Assembly: GCA_024405635.1 (NCBI GenBank)
Contig: JAKSOL010000013.1
Span: 1 to 64,000 of the forward strand
Reading direction: 5' to 3'
Length of the DNA stretch: 64,000 nucleotides
Source of the DNA: Salinivirgaceae bacterium
GTDB taxonomy: Bacteria > Bacteroidota > Bacteroidia > Bacteroidales > SZUA-534
A program made the position numbers and the translations under genes. The notes beneath the pieces were generated by a model, which saw nothing but the letters and a program-made list of their open reading frames with translations, made no database searches and was not told the DNA's origin. This document shows positions 24,271 through 32,831 of this stretch, one piece after another; position 1 is the stretch's first letter, and the number at the start of each line of letters is the position of its first letter.

Positions 24271-25524
24271 TCATTTTATTGATTGGTCATAAACTTTAAC
24301 CAACTTAAACAACCAAAACAAGAAAACCAGTTTCAGCAGAAAATTACCAATTCCATACAAAGCAATGCCAAGCATAAAATTACCCATACACACACCTAGT
24401 AAAAGTGCTGATAATCTGATTAATAAATACATTATTTCAAAAATCAAATTTGCACGTTGACACTGAAACACATCAACTATATAACTAACCGATTCTGTAA
24501 TAAAATTCAGAGCTAACCAAGGAAGTAAAAGTCTAATATACAGACCGGTAACGCTCCATTCTTCGCCTAAAAGCCAACCTGTAAAACTTGGTAAAACAAT
24601 TGCTAATACAACAAATAGAGGAACAAGCAAAGACAACGAGCAAAAAACAAACTTTCTAAAAAATGGCATAATTCGCTCGCCACAATTAACTTGCTCGCTT
24701 GTACGCTGAAAAAAAACCTGATACAATGATGCACTAACCGTGCTTATCGGCTTAAATGCAAGAGTAAACGCCATTCCAAAAAAACCAACTTGATATGCAC
24801 CAAAAAAAGGGACGAGCAAAAGCACCGGCAAATTGGCACTAATACTATTAATCAACGACTTTGGCAACGAATATCTTGGGAAATTGGAAAATTCGCATGC
24901 AGCACTAGCAATTTCAGTTCTATCAAACTTAAACAATGGCGCAAAAATGTACTTTGGAACCGACAAAACACTAATTATCAACGACACAATAGGAGCAATC
25001 ACAGTTGGGTAAACTAAACCAAAAGGCGCTTTTGCACAACCAAGCCCAACTTTTGCCCCAGCACTAACAATACTTTGCGACATTTGGTAACCACTTATAG
25101 CGCCAAACCTTTTAACTCTTGTGTACCAATAATTTAACAGCATCCATATTGACGAAACAAGAACATAAAACGGCATAAGCCAAAGCAAATTGGCCAAACT
25201 CGGTTCATTAAACATTTTGGCAATAGGAGTTGAAAAAGAAGTTGCAAAAAACAACACAACAAATGACACCAACGATGTTATTATTCCAACATGAAACACT
25301 CCAACTGCGCGCTTGTGGCTAGCAGGAAGTACAATTGCATATTCATACTCGGCCAACGATATCAATATCAAAATTGACCCTATAGATACAAAGAGATTGA
25401 ATAAACCAAAATCGGCAGGAGAATACATTCGTGTTAGAATGGGATACACAACAAGTCCAATTGCTTGAGCCAACACATTAGCCATCAGCAATTTGGCAGA
25501 ATTGCGCGTAATATCTAACGACAT
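24271..25524 (-). CDS. Oligosaccharide flippase (Wzx/MOP superfamily)
   Basis: Integral membrane protein of about 417 residues with roughly 12 hydrophobic segments and the family's N-terminal pattern (NVLAQAIGLVVYPILTRMYS, then DFGLFNLFVS). Members move lipid-linked oligosaccharides across the inner membrane for O-antigen, capsule or enterobacterial common antigen. The start ATG 25524 (MSLDITRNS) was chosen over 25599 and 25554 because a -7 box occupies 25559-25566. No glycosyltransferase or polymerase gene is nearby, so the glycan is unknown. Confidence 0.85.
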   Translation of the reverse strand: MSLDITRNSAKLLMANVLAQAIGLVVYPILTRMYSPADFGLFNLFVSIGSILILISLAEYEYAIVLPASHKRAVGVFHVGIITSLVSFVVLFFATSFSTPIAKMFNEPSLANLLWLMPFYVLVSSIWMLLNYWYTRVKRFGAISGYQMSQSIVSAGAKVGLGCAKAPFGLVYPTVIAPIVSLIISVLSVPKYIFAPLFKFDRTEIASAACEFSNFPRYSLPKSLINSISANLPVLLLVPFFGAYQVGFFGMAFTLAFKPISTVSASLYQVFFQRTSEQVNCGERIMPFFRKFVFCSLSLLVPLFVVLAIVLPSFTGWLLGEEWSVTGLYIRLLLPWLALNFITESVSYIVDVFQCQRANLIFEIMYLLIRLSALLLGVCMGNFMLGIALYGIGNFLLKLVFLFWLFKLVKVYDQSIK

Positions 25525-25558
25525 AAAATTAAATACTGCTCCTATTTTTATCATACAA

Positions 25559-25566
25559 CAAAAGTA
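25559..25566 (-). promoter_or_regulatory. -7 box of the flippase gene
   Basis: Minus-strand TACTTTTG, 35 nt upstream of the selected start at 25524. Confidence 0.45.
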
Positions 25567-25652
25567 ATTGCGCAAAACATAAACGCATATACTCACCAAC
25601 TATTTTTTTGTGCAACATAAATCAGCAACTTTGCCACAACAAACACAAGCCA

Positions 25653-27272
25653 ATGAATCTCTTTCAACGACACATTTCACCCTCCGAATTGCCACAACAA
25701 TTCACCTACCCTTTTTGCTACACTCCGCACCCTCTTTGTATTGAAGCAAAAGAAATTGTTATGAAACTTATTGCTAGTAAAACCGAATGGCACAACGAGT
25801 TACAACAAGGAAAGATGTTTGGTGTTCTTGTGGTTGAAAAGAATAATCAAGTTGGTTTTCTTTCTGCATTTTCAGGAAATCTCAACGGCAAAAACCAACA
25901 CGATTATTTTGTGCCACCTGTTTTCGATTTTATGTCACCTACTGATTACTTCAAAATTGAAGAAGGCAATATATCGGCCATTAATAAAGAAATACAAGAC
26001 TTACAGCAAGGTGGTGAATATCAAAAGCTTAAGCTGCGAATAAAACAATTATCAAGCGATATTGAGCAACAATTAAGCAACAAAAAAGAGGCACTTAAAA
26101 AATCGAAATTGCAACGCGATGCAATACGACAAGGACACCCTAACAACGAAACATTGCAAAAACTGATTGCCGAAAGCCAATTTGAGAAGGCTGAATTTTC
26201 TCGATTAAAACGTCTATTATCTGCTAAACTTGAGCAAGAAACTTCCAAGTTGCATAGTATTGAGAAACTGATTGAAAATAAAAAAAACGAATGCCACCAA
26301 CGGTCGGCAGCACTGCAAACTTGGCTATTCAATCAGTTTCAAATGCTCAATGCTAAAGGTGAAACGCGCTCACTCAACGACATATTCAACGACATAGGCA
26401 TCAACCTTCCACCTAGTGGCAGCGGTGAGTGTGCCGCTCCAAAATTGCTTCAATATGCATATATAAATGGCTATAAACCAATTGCTATGGCCGAATTTTG
26501 GTACGGCAACTCTCCTATTGGCGAAATTCGCACACATGGCAACTTCTATCCATCATGCCGACACAAGTGTTTTCCAATCTTAAGGTTTATGCTACAAGGT
26601 TTAGATGTAGAGCGCAACCCGTTGATGCAACACATTGATGCCGAGTTAACTATAGAATACGAAGACGAGTATTTAATGATTGTAAACAAACCTGCAGGGC
26701 TTCTTTCAGTACCTGGCAAAGAAAGCGACGACTCGGTTCTTGACAGAATTATAGCGATGCGACCAACAGCAAGTGGGCCTCTAATTGTTCATCGACTTGA
26801 TCAAGCCACATCAGGTCTTTTAATAATTGCAAAAGACAAAAATACCCATGCACTTTTACAGCAGCAATTTACGAACAGACTGATACACAAGCACTACGCC
26901 GCACTTTTAGATGGTGTTCCATTGCAAGCAAGGGGAATAATAGAGCTACCTCTTTGCCCAAACATACATGACCGACCACGGCAAATGGTTTCAAAACAAT
27001 TTGGCAAAAAAGCAACCACCAAATATCAAGTTATTAGCACTTTAAACCAACGAACTCTGATTGATTTTGAACCACTCACAGGCCGCACCCATCAACTACG
27101 AATTCATTCGGCTCACAAACTTGGACTAAACTGCCCTATTGTTGGCGATAATTTATATGGCACCCCAAATTCTCGACTATTTTTACATGCATACAAGCTC
27201 CTGTTTACACATCCCATAACGCTTCAATTAATTGATATTGAAATAAATATACCTTTCGGCATAAATCAATAA
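25653..27272 (+). CDS. RluA-family pseudouridine synthase with long N-terminal extension
   Basis: The C-terminal third (from about residue 325) is a RluA-type synthase with the HRLDQATSG motif (D383), IVNKPAGLLSVPG before it and a GRTHQLRIH motif after it, so it makes pseudouridine in rRNA or tRNA. The N-terminal ~320 residues are unusual: a small globular part, a charged coiled coil (about 105-215), then a conserved-looking segment with GSGECAAPKLL and FYPSCRHKCFPIL that may bind metal through its cysteines and histidines. I recall similar ~550-residue RluA proteins in Vibrio-like bacteria and Bacteroidetes. ATG 25653 replaces 25608, which lies upstream of a TTTG-type promoter element (25626-25633). 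Confidence 0.85.
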   Translation: MNLFQRHISPSELPQQFTYPFCYTPHPLCIEAKEIVMKLIASKTEWHNELQQGKMFGVLVVEKNNQVGFLSAFSGNLNGKNQHDYFVPPVFDFMSPTDYFKIEEGNISAINKEIQDLQQGGEYQKLKLRIKQLSSDIEQQLSNKKEALKKSKLQRDAIRQGHPNNETLQKLIAESQFEKAEFSRLKRLLSAKLEQETSKLHSIEKLIENKKNECHQRSAALQTWLFNQFQMLNAKGETRSLNDIFNDIGINLPPSGSGECAAPKLLQYAYINGYKPIAMAEFWYGNSPIGEIRTHGNFYPSCRHKCFPILRFMLQGLDVERNPLMQHIDAELTIEYEDEYLMIVNKPAGLLSVPGKESDDSVLDRIIAMRPTASGPLIVHRLDQATSGLLIIAKDKNTHALLQQQFTNRLIHKHYAALLDGVPLQARGIIELPLCPNIHDRPRQMVSKQFGKKATTKYQVISTLNQRTLIDFEPLTGRTHQLRIHSAHKLGLNCPIVGDNLYGTPNSRLFLHAYKLLFTHPITLQLIDIEINIPFGINQ

Positions 27273-27330
27273 TTATCCAACAACACGTTTGGCGCGTTTT
27301 TTGCTTGTTATTTCATAAAAAAATTGAAAT

Positions 27331-27960
27331 ATGGGAACAATACAAACTTGCATTTTGCTTTGCATTTTGGCTTATTTAATCGGTTCAATTCCTTCAGCAG
27401 TATGGATTGGTAAAGCATTTTACGGCATTGATGTCCGCGAACATGGTAGCGGCAATGCAGGAACAACCAACACCATTCGTGTTTTAGGAACAAAACCAGG
27501 CATTGTTGTTTTTGCCATCGACATGTTGAAAGGCATGTTGGCTGTTAGCATGATTAAGTTATTTCAAATTGCCCCAGAAAGCAACCTATTTATAAACACA
27601 CAACTTTTGTTGGCTGTATTTGCTGTTTTAGGTCACATATTTCCATTGTATGCACAATTCCGCGGAGGAAAAGGTGTTGCTACAATTTTGGGTGGAGTTT
27701 TTGCATTTATGCCATTTGAGGCATTGTGTTGCCTTGTCATTTTTATTGTAATCTTAAGCCTTACCCGTTACGTGTCGCTAGGATCAATGATTGGCGGACT
27801 ATGTTTCCCTTTACTTACTATATTTATTTTCAAAGAGCCAATTCAATGCATCATTTTTTCAATAATGGTTGGCATGTTGCTCATCGCAACTCATAAAAAG
27901 AATATCGTTAGACTAATTAACAAAGAGGAAAACAAATTCTCATTTAAAAAGAGCGTTTAG
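27331..27960 (+). CDS. plsY: Glycerol-3-phosphate acyltransferase PlsY
   Basis: Inner-membrane enzyme that transfers the acyl group from acyl phosphate to glycerol 3-phosphate, first step of phospholipid synthesis. It has 209 residues, five to seven hydrophobic segments, and the conserved PlsY motifs GSGNAGTTNTIR (motif 1) and GHIFPLYAQFRGGKGVAT (motif 2). It is followed by a strong terminator. plsX is not adjacent. Confidence 0.95.
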   Translation: MGTIQTCILLCILAYLIGSIPSAVWIGKAFYGIDVREHGSGNAGTTNTIRVLGTKPGIVVFAIDMLKGMLAVSMIKLFQIAPESNLFINTQLLLAVFAVLGHIFPLYAQFRGGKGVATILGGVFAFMPFEALCCLVIFIVILSLTRYVSLGSMIGGLCFPLLTIFIFKEPIQCIIFSIMVGMLLIATHKKNIVRLINKEENKFSFKKSV

Positions 27961-27983
27961 TTATTTCATAAACATAAACATAC

Positions 27984-28018
27984 AAAAAAAGCACTTACCA
28001 ATGGCAAGTGCTTTTTTT
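27984..28018. terminator. Terminator between plsY and siaC paralogue 2
   Basis: A 12-13-bp stem AAAAAAAGCACTT/AAGTGCTTTTTTT between convergent genes, suited to both directions. Confidence 0.85.
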
Positions 28019-28035
28019 ATGGTTAAAAACTTAGT

Positions 28036-28422
28036 TTATTCGGTTTCCATTATAGTTTCAAACGGCACATCAACACGTTCTCTGTAAATTTCACCCGACT
28101 CAAGGATCTCCTCGTCATCTTCGGCATAAAACCATTTAATAGCAACTCGGCAACCGCTATGACTAATAAGTTCAAACTTCTTCATAATGTCAAGAAACAT
28201 TTTTGAACTTGAAGTATTGAAATAAATCATGTGAAACTCAATATTGAACTCAATATTTGGTTCAAGCGAGAAATCATCAATCCACTTCATTATTGGCTTA
28301 AAAAAAGCGGCAGGGTTCTCTGGCAACGATTTTCCTTTGAACAAGAATGTATTTGTATCCTTGTCAAGAACAACAGTTGGAGTAACTTCGGTACCTTCAA
28401 TAATTAAAGGATTAATTGCCAT
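28036..28422 (-). CDS. SiaC/DUF1987 family regulatory phosphoprotein (paralogue 2)
   Basis: Second SiaC-like protein, 128 residues. It shares the SLPENP motif (32-37), the acceptor region YFNTSSSK with T70 the likely phosphorylation site, and WFYAEDDEEILESGE with paralogue 1. The NTSS form is closer to canonical SiaC than the NTAT of paralogue 1, so the two may pair with different phosphatases. It is monocistronic with a -7 box at 28450-28457. No SiaB-like kinase gene is visible nearby. Confidence 0.87.
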   Translation of the reverse strand: MAINPLIIEGTEVTPTVVLDKDTNTFLFKGKSLPENPAAFFKPIMKWIDDFSLEPNIEFNIEFHMIYFNTSSSKMFLDIMKKFELISHSGCRVAIKWFYAEDDEEILESGEIYRERVDVPFETIMETE

Positions 28423-28449
28423 GGTTAATTACGATTTCACATTGTTGCG

Positions 28450-28457
28450 CAAAAGTA
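28450..28457 (-). promoter_or_regulatory. -7 box of siaC paralogue 2
   Basis: Minus-strand TACTTTTG followed by CGC, 28 nt upstream of the start. Confidence 0.5.
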
Positions 28458-28517
28458 AAAATTATACGATAGCAACTCTATTTTTTTTGAAAAATCTAGC
28501 GATGGTCGCATTTATAG

Positions 28518-28525
28518 TATATTTG
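28518..28525 (+). promoter_or_regulatory. -7 box of mtaB
   Basis: TATATTTG followed by CGGC, 14 nt before the mtaB ATG. Confidence 0.55.
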
Positions 28526-28538
28526 CGGCAAATAACTA

Positions 28539-29843
28539 ATGGTAATGACAAACAAAACAGTTGCATTTTCAACATTAGGTTGCAAACTGAATTTTTCCGA
28601 ATCGTCGTGGCTATCGCAGCAATTTGAAAATGCTGGATACGAACGTGTTGCTGGCAATTGTCCAGCCGATGTTCATGTGGTTAACACTTGTACAGTTACC
28701 GAGTTGGCAAATAAAAAAAGCCGCCAAGCCATTAAAAAAATCATAAACGCAAAACCCGATACCATTGTGGTTGCTGTAGGTTGCTACACTCAGTTAAATC
28801 CACAAGAAGTGGCAAACATTGAAGGTGTTGACATTATTCTAGGATCAAATAACAAAATGAATTTGGTAAGCATGATTAGTTCGCTTACCAAGCATCCTGA
28901 AAAACCTATTGTGCTTGTTGACAACGAAAGTTCGGTTTTTGAACCTGTCTATTCTTTTGGTGACCGCACACGTAGTTTCTTCAAAGTACAAGATGGTTGC
29001 AACTATTTTTGCTCATACTGCGCCATTCCACATGCTCGCGGACGTAGCCGCAGCAATACACTTGAGCGCACACTTGATGTGGCTCGCGAAATTGCATCAA
29101 AAGGAGTTAAGGAAATTGTGCTAACTGGAGTAAACATTGGCGAATTTGGGAAAACTTACAATCAAACTTTGTTTGACTTGATACGCGGCATTGAATCCAT
29201 TGACGGCATTGAAAGGCTTAGAATATCATCAATTGAACCAAACTTGCTTACCGATGAAATAATAGAGTATGTGGTTAATAGCAAAGTTGTTATGCCCCAC
29301 TTTCACATCCCATTACAATGTGGAACTGACGAACTGCTACAAAGCATGCACCGTCGTTACTCAACAAGTTTTTATGCCCAACGCATCGAAAAAATAAAAC
29401 AACTTATGCCCGATGCATGCATAGCTGCCGATGTTATTGTTGGTGTGCCTGGAGAAACCGAAGAGTTATTTAACCAATCGTGCAATTTTGTTAGTAACCT
29501 TCCTTTGTCGTACTTGCATGTATTCCCCTATTCAGAACGTGCCAATACGTTGGCTGCTCGCATGCCAAACCAAGTTCCAGTAGCTGAACGCCACCAACGT
29601 AGCCAACACATGATTGCGCTTGGCGAACAACTAAGCAAAAAATTCATTACCAGCCAGTTAGGTAAAAAAAGAGCTGTGTTATTTGAATCAAAACCTTTTG
29701 ACGAATACATGTATGGTTTTACCGACAACTACATAAAAATTCGCACTACTGCTAATAGCAGCTACATTAATCAAATAAAACAAGTTGAAATAATTGAACA
29801 AATAGATTCAAACGAGGCTTTTGGCAAAATAATAGAGCCATAA
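28539..29843 (+). CDS. mtaB: tRNA (t6A37) methylthiotransferase
   Basis: Radical SAM enzyme that adds a methylthio group to t6A37 of tRNAs decoding ANN codons. The N-terminal UPF0004 domain starts FSTLGCKLN and holds the first cluster cysteines (CTVTE, VGCYT). The radical SAM CxxxCxxC is CNYFCSYC. A short C-terminal TRAM-like region follows. The 434-residue length and GCKLNFSES signature separate MtaB from MiaB and RimO. ATG 28545 (residue 3) is an equally good start given the promoter distance. Confidence 0.92.
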   Translation: MVMTNKTVAFSTLGCKLNFSESSWLSQQFENAGYERVAGNCPADVHVVNTCTVTELANKKSRQAIKKIINAKPDTIVVAVGCYTQLNPQEVANIEGVDIILGSNNKMNLVSMISSLTKHPEKPIVLVDNESSVFEPVYSFGDRTRSFFKVQDGCNYFCSYCAIPHARGRSRSNTLERTLDVAREIASKGVKEIVLTGVNIGEFGKTYNQTLFDLIRGIESIDGIERLRISSIEPNLLTDEIIEYVVNSKVVMPHFHIPLQCGTDELLQSMHRRYSTSFYAQRIEKIKQLMPDACIAADVIVGVPGETEELFNQSCNFVSNLPLSYLHVFPYSERANTLAARMPNQVPVAERHQRSQHMIALGEQLSKKFITSQLGKKRAVLFESKPFDEYMYGFTDNYIKIRTTANSSYINQIKQVEIIEQIDSNEAFGKIIEP

Positions 29844-29895
29844 GAATCTCCAACTATTATACTTGTACTATCTTTCGCAAAAAAAAATACTACAA

Positions 29896-31260
29896 ATGAA
29901 AAGGCTAACATTTTTGAGCATCGCATTACTTGCCAGCATTAACGTATTTGCACAACTTGAAGCTGCTTTTGATTATGCAGTTTTTCAAATGCCAGACCAC
30001 CGCACATACATTGAAACATACATTCAGATTGGAGGCGAAAGCGTGGTTTATATGCCCAAAGACGTAAATCTAGAATCGAAAATTGATGTTACAATGGTGT
30101 TGAAAAACGCCGATAAAATGGTTGAATTTCGCCACTTTACAATAAGTAATCCCCCTTTGCCCGACACAACCATTGTGTTCAATGACTTTTCAGACCTACA
30201 ACGAATTTTTATACCTCAAGGCGTTTACAATTTTGAACTCAAAATGCGCGATATAAATGCGCCAAAAGATAAAGCTCAAACAATTGAATGCCACGAAATT
30301 ATAACCGTTGATATACCTGACAAATCCGCATCATTTAGTGGTATTGAATTTATTGACGAAATGACGCCAACCATACAAAAAGACATTTTCACCAAAACCG
30401 GATTTGATTGCAAGCCATACAGCAAAAACTCATTCAACCCCGAAACTGAAACTCTACGTTTCTACACCGAAATATACAACGTTGCCGATGCATTGAACAA
30501 TACTGGCGACTGCCAACTTACCATTGCAATTAACGAAGTAGCTACCAAGAAAACAATAATGTTCCAAAAATCGAAGTTAAATGCTCTTAACTACTATCAA
30601 CTAATTAAGGAAATTGACATAAAAAACTTGCCACAAGGCGACTACTTTATTGAATTGAAAGTGCTTAATAGCAAAAACGTTGAATACGCATCGGCTCAAA
30701 AATACTTTCACCGAAATGGTGTTGCAGCAACCATACAACCATTGGCAGCAAACAGCAACGAACTACAAGCTGCAATGCACTACAATTCAGCCGATTCGCT
30801 ATACACTATTTTGCAAATGCACTTATCAATTGCCGACTCGGCCGAAAATAAAGCCATTACACGTGCATCAAAAAACGACCTTTCGTCGATGCGACAACTG
30901 CTTTACACTTTTTGGGTTCGCCGCGATGCAAACAACCCAAACATCGCATTTAGCAACTTTGAAAAATGCCTAAAAATGGCCCAACAAAACAACTACACCA
31001 ACGAACAATTACGAACAATTGCTCGTTACGGTATTCCTAACAACATTGACAAGATTAACGAAGGCGTTGAACAACCTTTTGAGATTTGGCACTACTATAA
31101 AATTGCCAATTTAACTAACGTGAAATTCATTTTTGTTGGCAACAAAAACGCTAAAATGATTTACAACAACATACCTTGCGAAACAACCCCAAATGTCGAT
31201 TGGAAAAAACAACTACTTAAAGGCGCAAAAGAACCCGAAGGTTTATTCAATGGTCTGTAA
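29896..31260 (+). CDS. Exported GWxTD-like protein
   Basis: Protein of 454 residues with a clear signal peptide (1-18, ending VFAQ) when ATG 29896 is used; the frame extends up to 29863 but the extra residues would disrupt it. The N-terminal half is beta-rich. The C-terminal ~140 residues resemble the GWxTD domain: LLYTFWVRRDANNP, a central IARYGIP stretch in place of the YG.PD motif, and EIWHYY. The diagnostic GWxTD residues themselves look degenerate. Function unknown; periplasmic by signal peptide. The acyltransferase gene begins immediately after the stop codon. Confidence 0.75.
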   Translation: MKRLTFLSIALLASINVFAQLEAAFDYAVFQMPDHRTYIETYIQIGGESVVYMPKDVNLESKIDVTMVLKNADKMVEFRHFTISNPPLPDTTIVFNDFSDLQRIFIPQGVYNFELKMRDINAPKDKAQTIECHEIITVDIPDKSASFSGIEFIDEMTPTIQKDIFTKTGFDCKPYSKNSFNPETETLRFYTEIYNVADALNNTGDCQLTIAINEVATKKTIMFQKSKLNALNYYQLIKEIDIKNLPQGDYFIELKVLNSKNVEYASAQKYFHRNGVAATIQPLAANSNELQAAMHYNSADSLYTILQMHLSIADSAENKAITRASKNDLSSMRQLLYTFWVRRDANNPNIAFSNFEKCLKMAQQNNYTNEQLRTIARYGIPNNIDKINEGVEQPFEIWHYYKIANLTNVKFIFVGNKNAKMIYNNIPCETTPNVDWKKQLLKGAKEPEGLFNGL

Positions 31261-32169
31261 ATGAAAATCTTTAGCAAAATTGGATACGCCATAACATTGG
31301 CATTTTTTGGTTTAATTTGGATTCTTCCTCGTCCAATAAAACAACTACTCGCCTTTGTTATTTATATACTTGTTGGTCACGTAATTCGATACCGACGCAA
31401 AGTTGCACTAACCAATTTGCGCAACTCATTCCCCGAAAAGAGTAAAAAAGAATTGCGTCGCATTGTAAACCAATACTACTTACACTTATCGTATTTGGTG
31501 ATTGAAATAATCGATTTAAGGTTGTCGCCAATAAAGTGGATTCAAAATTCATGCAAGGTTGAAAACACCGACGAAGTTATACGACTTCGTACCGAAAAAC
31601 GCAATTTATACATTGTGCTTGGGCACTTTGGCAATTGGGAATTTGGAAATGCCCTATTACAATTGTTTAATTACAAATCGGTAGCCATTTACAAGAAAAT
31701 TGAAAACCAAGTTTTTGACCAACTGATGTTTGATATGCGCAGCCGTCTTGGTTCTGAGCCCATTGAGATGCACAGCGCAGTGCGCCAATTAGTAAAAATG
31801 GTGCAAGAAGAACCATTTGCTGTTTTAAGTGTTGCCGACCAATCGCCACTTTATAGCGAAACGCAACTTTGGATTGACTTTTTAAACCAAGACACAAACG
31901 TATTTATTGGCCCCGAACGCCTTTCGAAAAAGTTTGATATGGCAGTTGTGTACGTTGAAATTCGCCGAATAGGGTTCCACAAATTCAACGTTTGTGTAAA
32001 AACCATAACCGACAAACCAAAAGAAACTGCTGAATACGAAATAATTACAGCATATTACAAGTTACTTGAAGAGTCAATTCGCAAATACCCAAGCAACTGG
32101 ATGTGGACTCATCGTCGATGGAAACGCCGCCGCGAGAAAGCGCCAGCCAACCACCAAAATCATTTATAG
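31261..32169 (+). CDS. Lysophospholipid/lipid A acyltransferase, LpxL-HtrB family
   Basis: Membrane-anchored acyltransferase of 302 residues with an N-terminal hydrophobic helix (about 8-40), the catalytic H-x4-E in GHFGNWEFGN (H122, E127) and a basic C-terminus. The family adds secondary acyl chains to lipid A; in Bacteroidetes some members serve ornithine/glycine lipids or aryl polyenes instead. It is directly abutted (0 nt) to the GWxTD-like gene, so the two are co-translated. It ends 1 nt from the convergent gene at 32171. Confidence 0.88.
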   Translation: MKIFSKIGYAITLAFFGLIWILPRPIKQLLAFVIYILVGHVIRYRRKVALTNLRNSFPEKSKKELRRIVNQYYLHLSYLVIEIIDLRLSPIKWIQNSCKVENTDEVIRLRTEKRNLYIVLGHFGNWEFGNALLQLFNYKSVAIYKKIENQVFDQLMFDMRSRLGSEPIEMHSAVRQLVKMVQEEPFAVLSVADQSPLYSETQLWIDFLNQDTNVFIGPERLSKKFDMAVVYVEIRRIGFHKFNVCVKTITDKPKETAEYEIITAYYKLLEESIRKYPSNWMWTHRRWKRRREKAPANHQNHL

Positions 32170-32170
32170 G

Positions 32171-32650
32171 CTAAAAACCTAAATTGCTGCACATTTCCTC
32201 AATCTCAGCCCAATTGTGACTGCTGTTGAATCTATCAATATCAACACAATTAGCGTTTTCAATAAGCAACTGATGAACGCTCAAACGTTTAATACGTTTT
32301 TTCATCATTGCGCTTGGATGATCCTCATCGGCAACCATTGACGCATAAAAAATTGTCATTAGCATATCGAACTCCATTTGGTGTTTTGGATATTGCAACG
32401 ACTCCATGTAAATATAACGTAACACATCCTCGTCAATTCGAGTTGACAAACGATCGTAAATAGTAACAAAGGTGTCGTAAAGTCGTTGACCTCCAAAAAT
32501 ATCGCGCAATTTTACAAGTTTAGCAAAGCAATGCTCGGGCGATGCAAAAAAGCCATCGCGGTTAGGGCGCTTTAGGTAAACGTGTTTAATGTGATCTATT
32601 TGCTCGTAGTACAATTGACCGCAATCGGGAAAAGTATGTATTAAATTCAT
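32171..32650 (-). CDS. Protein of unknown function, 159 aa
   Basis: I do not recognise a family. The protein is soluble, mostly helical in appearance, with no signal peptide, membrane helix or obvious motif. It is rich in His, Met and Tyr, and the C-terminus has the acidic, helical end IEEMCSNLGF. It has its own -7 box (32664-32671) and converges on the acyltransferase gene with a 1-nt gap and no terminator between them. Good promoter placement and a full-length frame without competing frame support it as real. Confidence 0.7.
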   Translation of the reverse strand: MNLIHTFPDCGQLYYEQIDHIKHVYLKRPNRDGFFASPEHCFAKLVKLRDIFGGQRLYDTFVTIYDRLSTRIDEDVLRYIYMESLQYPKHQMEFDMLMTIFYASMVADEDHPSAMMKKRIKRLSVHQLLIENANCVDIDRFNSSHNWAEIEEMCSNLGF

Positions 32651-32663
32651 AGTAAGTGTGTTA

Positions 32664-32671
32664 CAAATCTA
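32664..32671 (-). promoter_or_regulatory. -7 box of the 159-aa unknown gene
   Basis: Minus-strand TAGATTTG, 14 nt upstream of the ATG at 32650. Confidence 0.4.
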
Positions 32672-32772
32672 TTGGCTCGCAACTTGGCGATGCCGTGCAA
32701 TTTAGCGATTTTACAAAGTGTGCAAACTAATATTTGTGCAAAATGTTGGACACACATCAAATAACTTATAAC

Positions 32773-32806
32773 AAAAAGGTCCCTAAACATACAGTTAGGG
32801 ACCTTT
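32773..32806 (-). terminator. Intrinsic terminator of argS
   Basis: A 12-bp stem AAAGGTCCCTAA/TTAGGGACCTTT just after the argS stop on the minus strand, followed by an A-run that gives the U tail. Confidence 0.8.
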
Positions 32807-32831
32807 ATGATATGTTTATTATAAACAAAAC

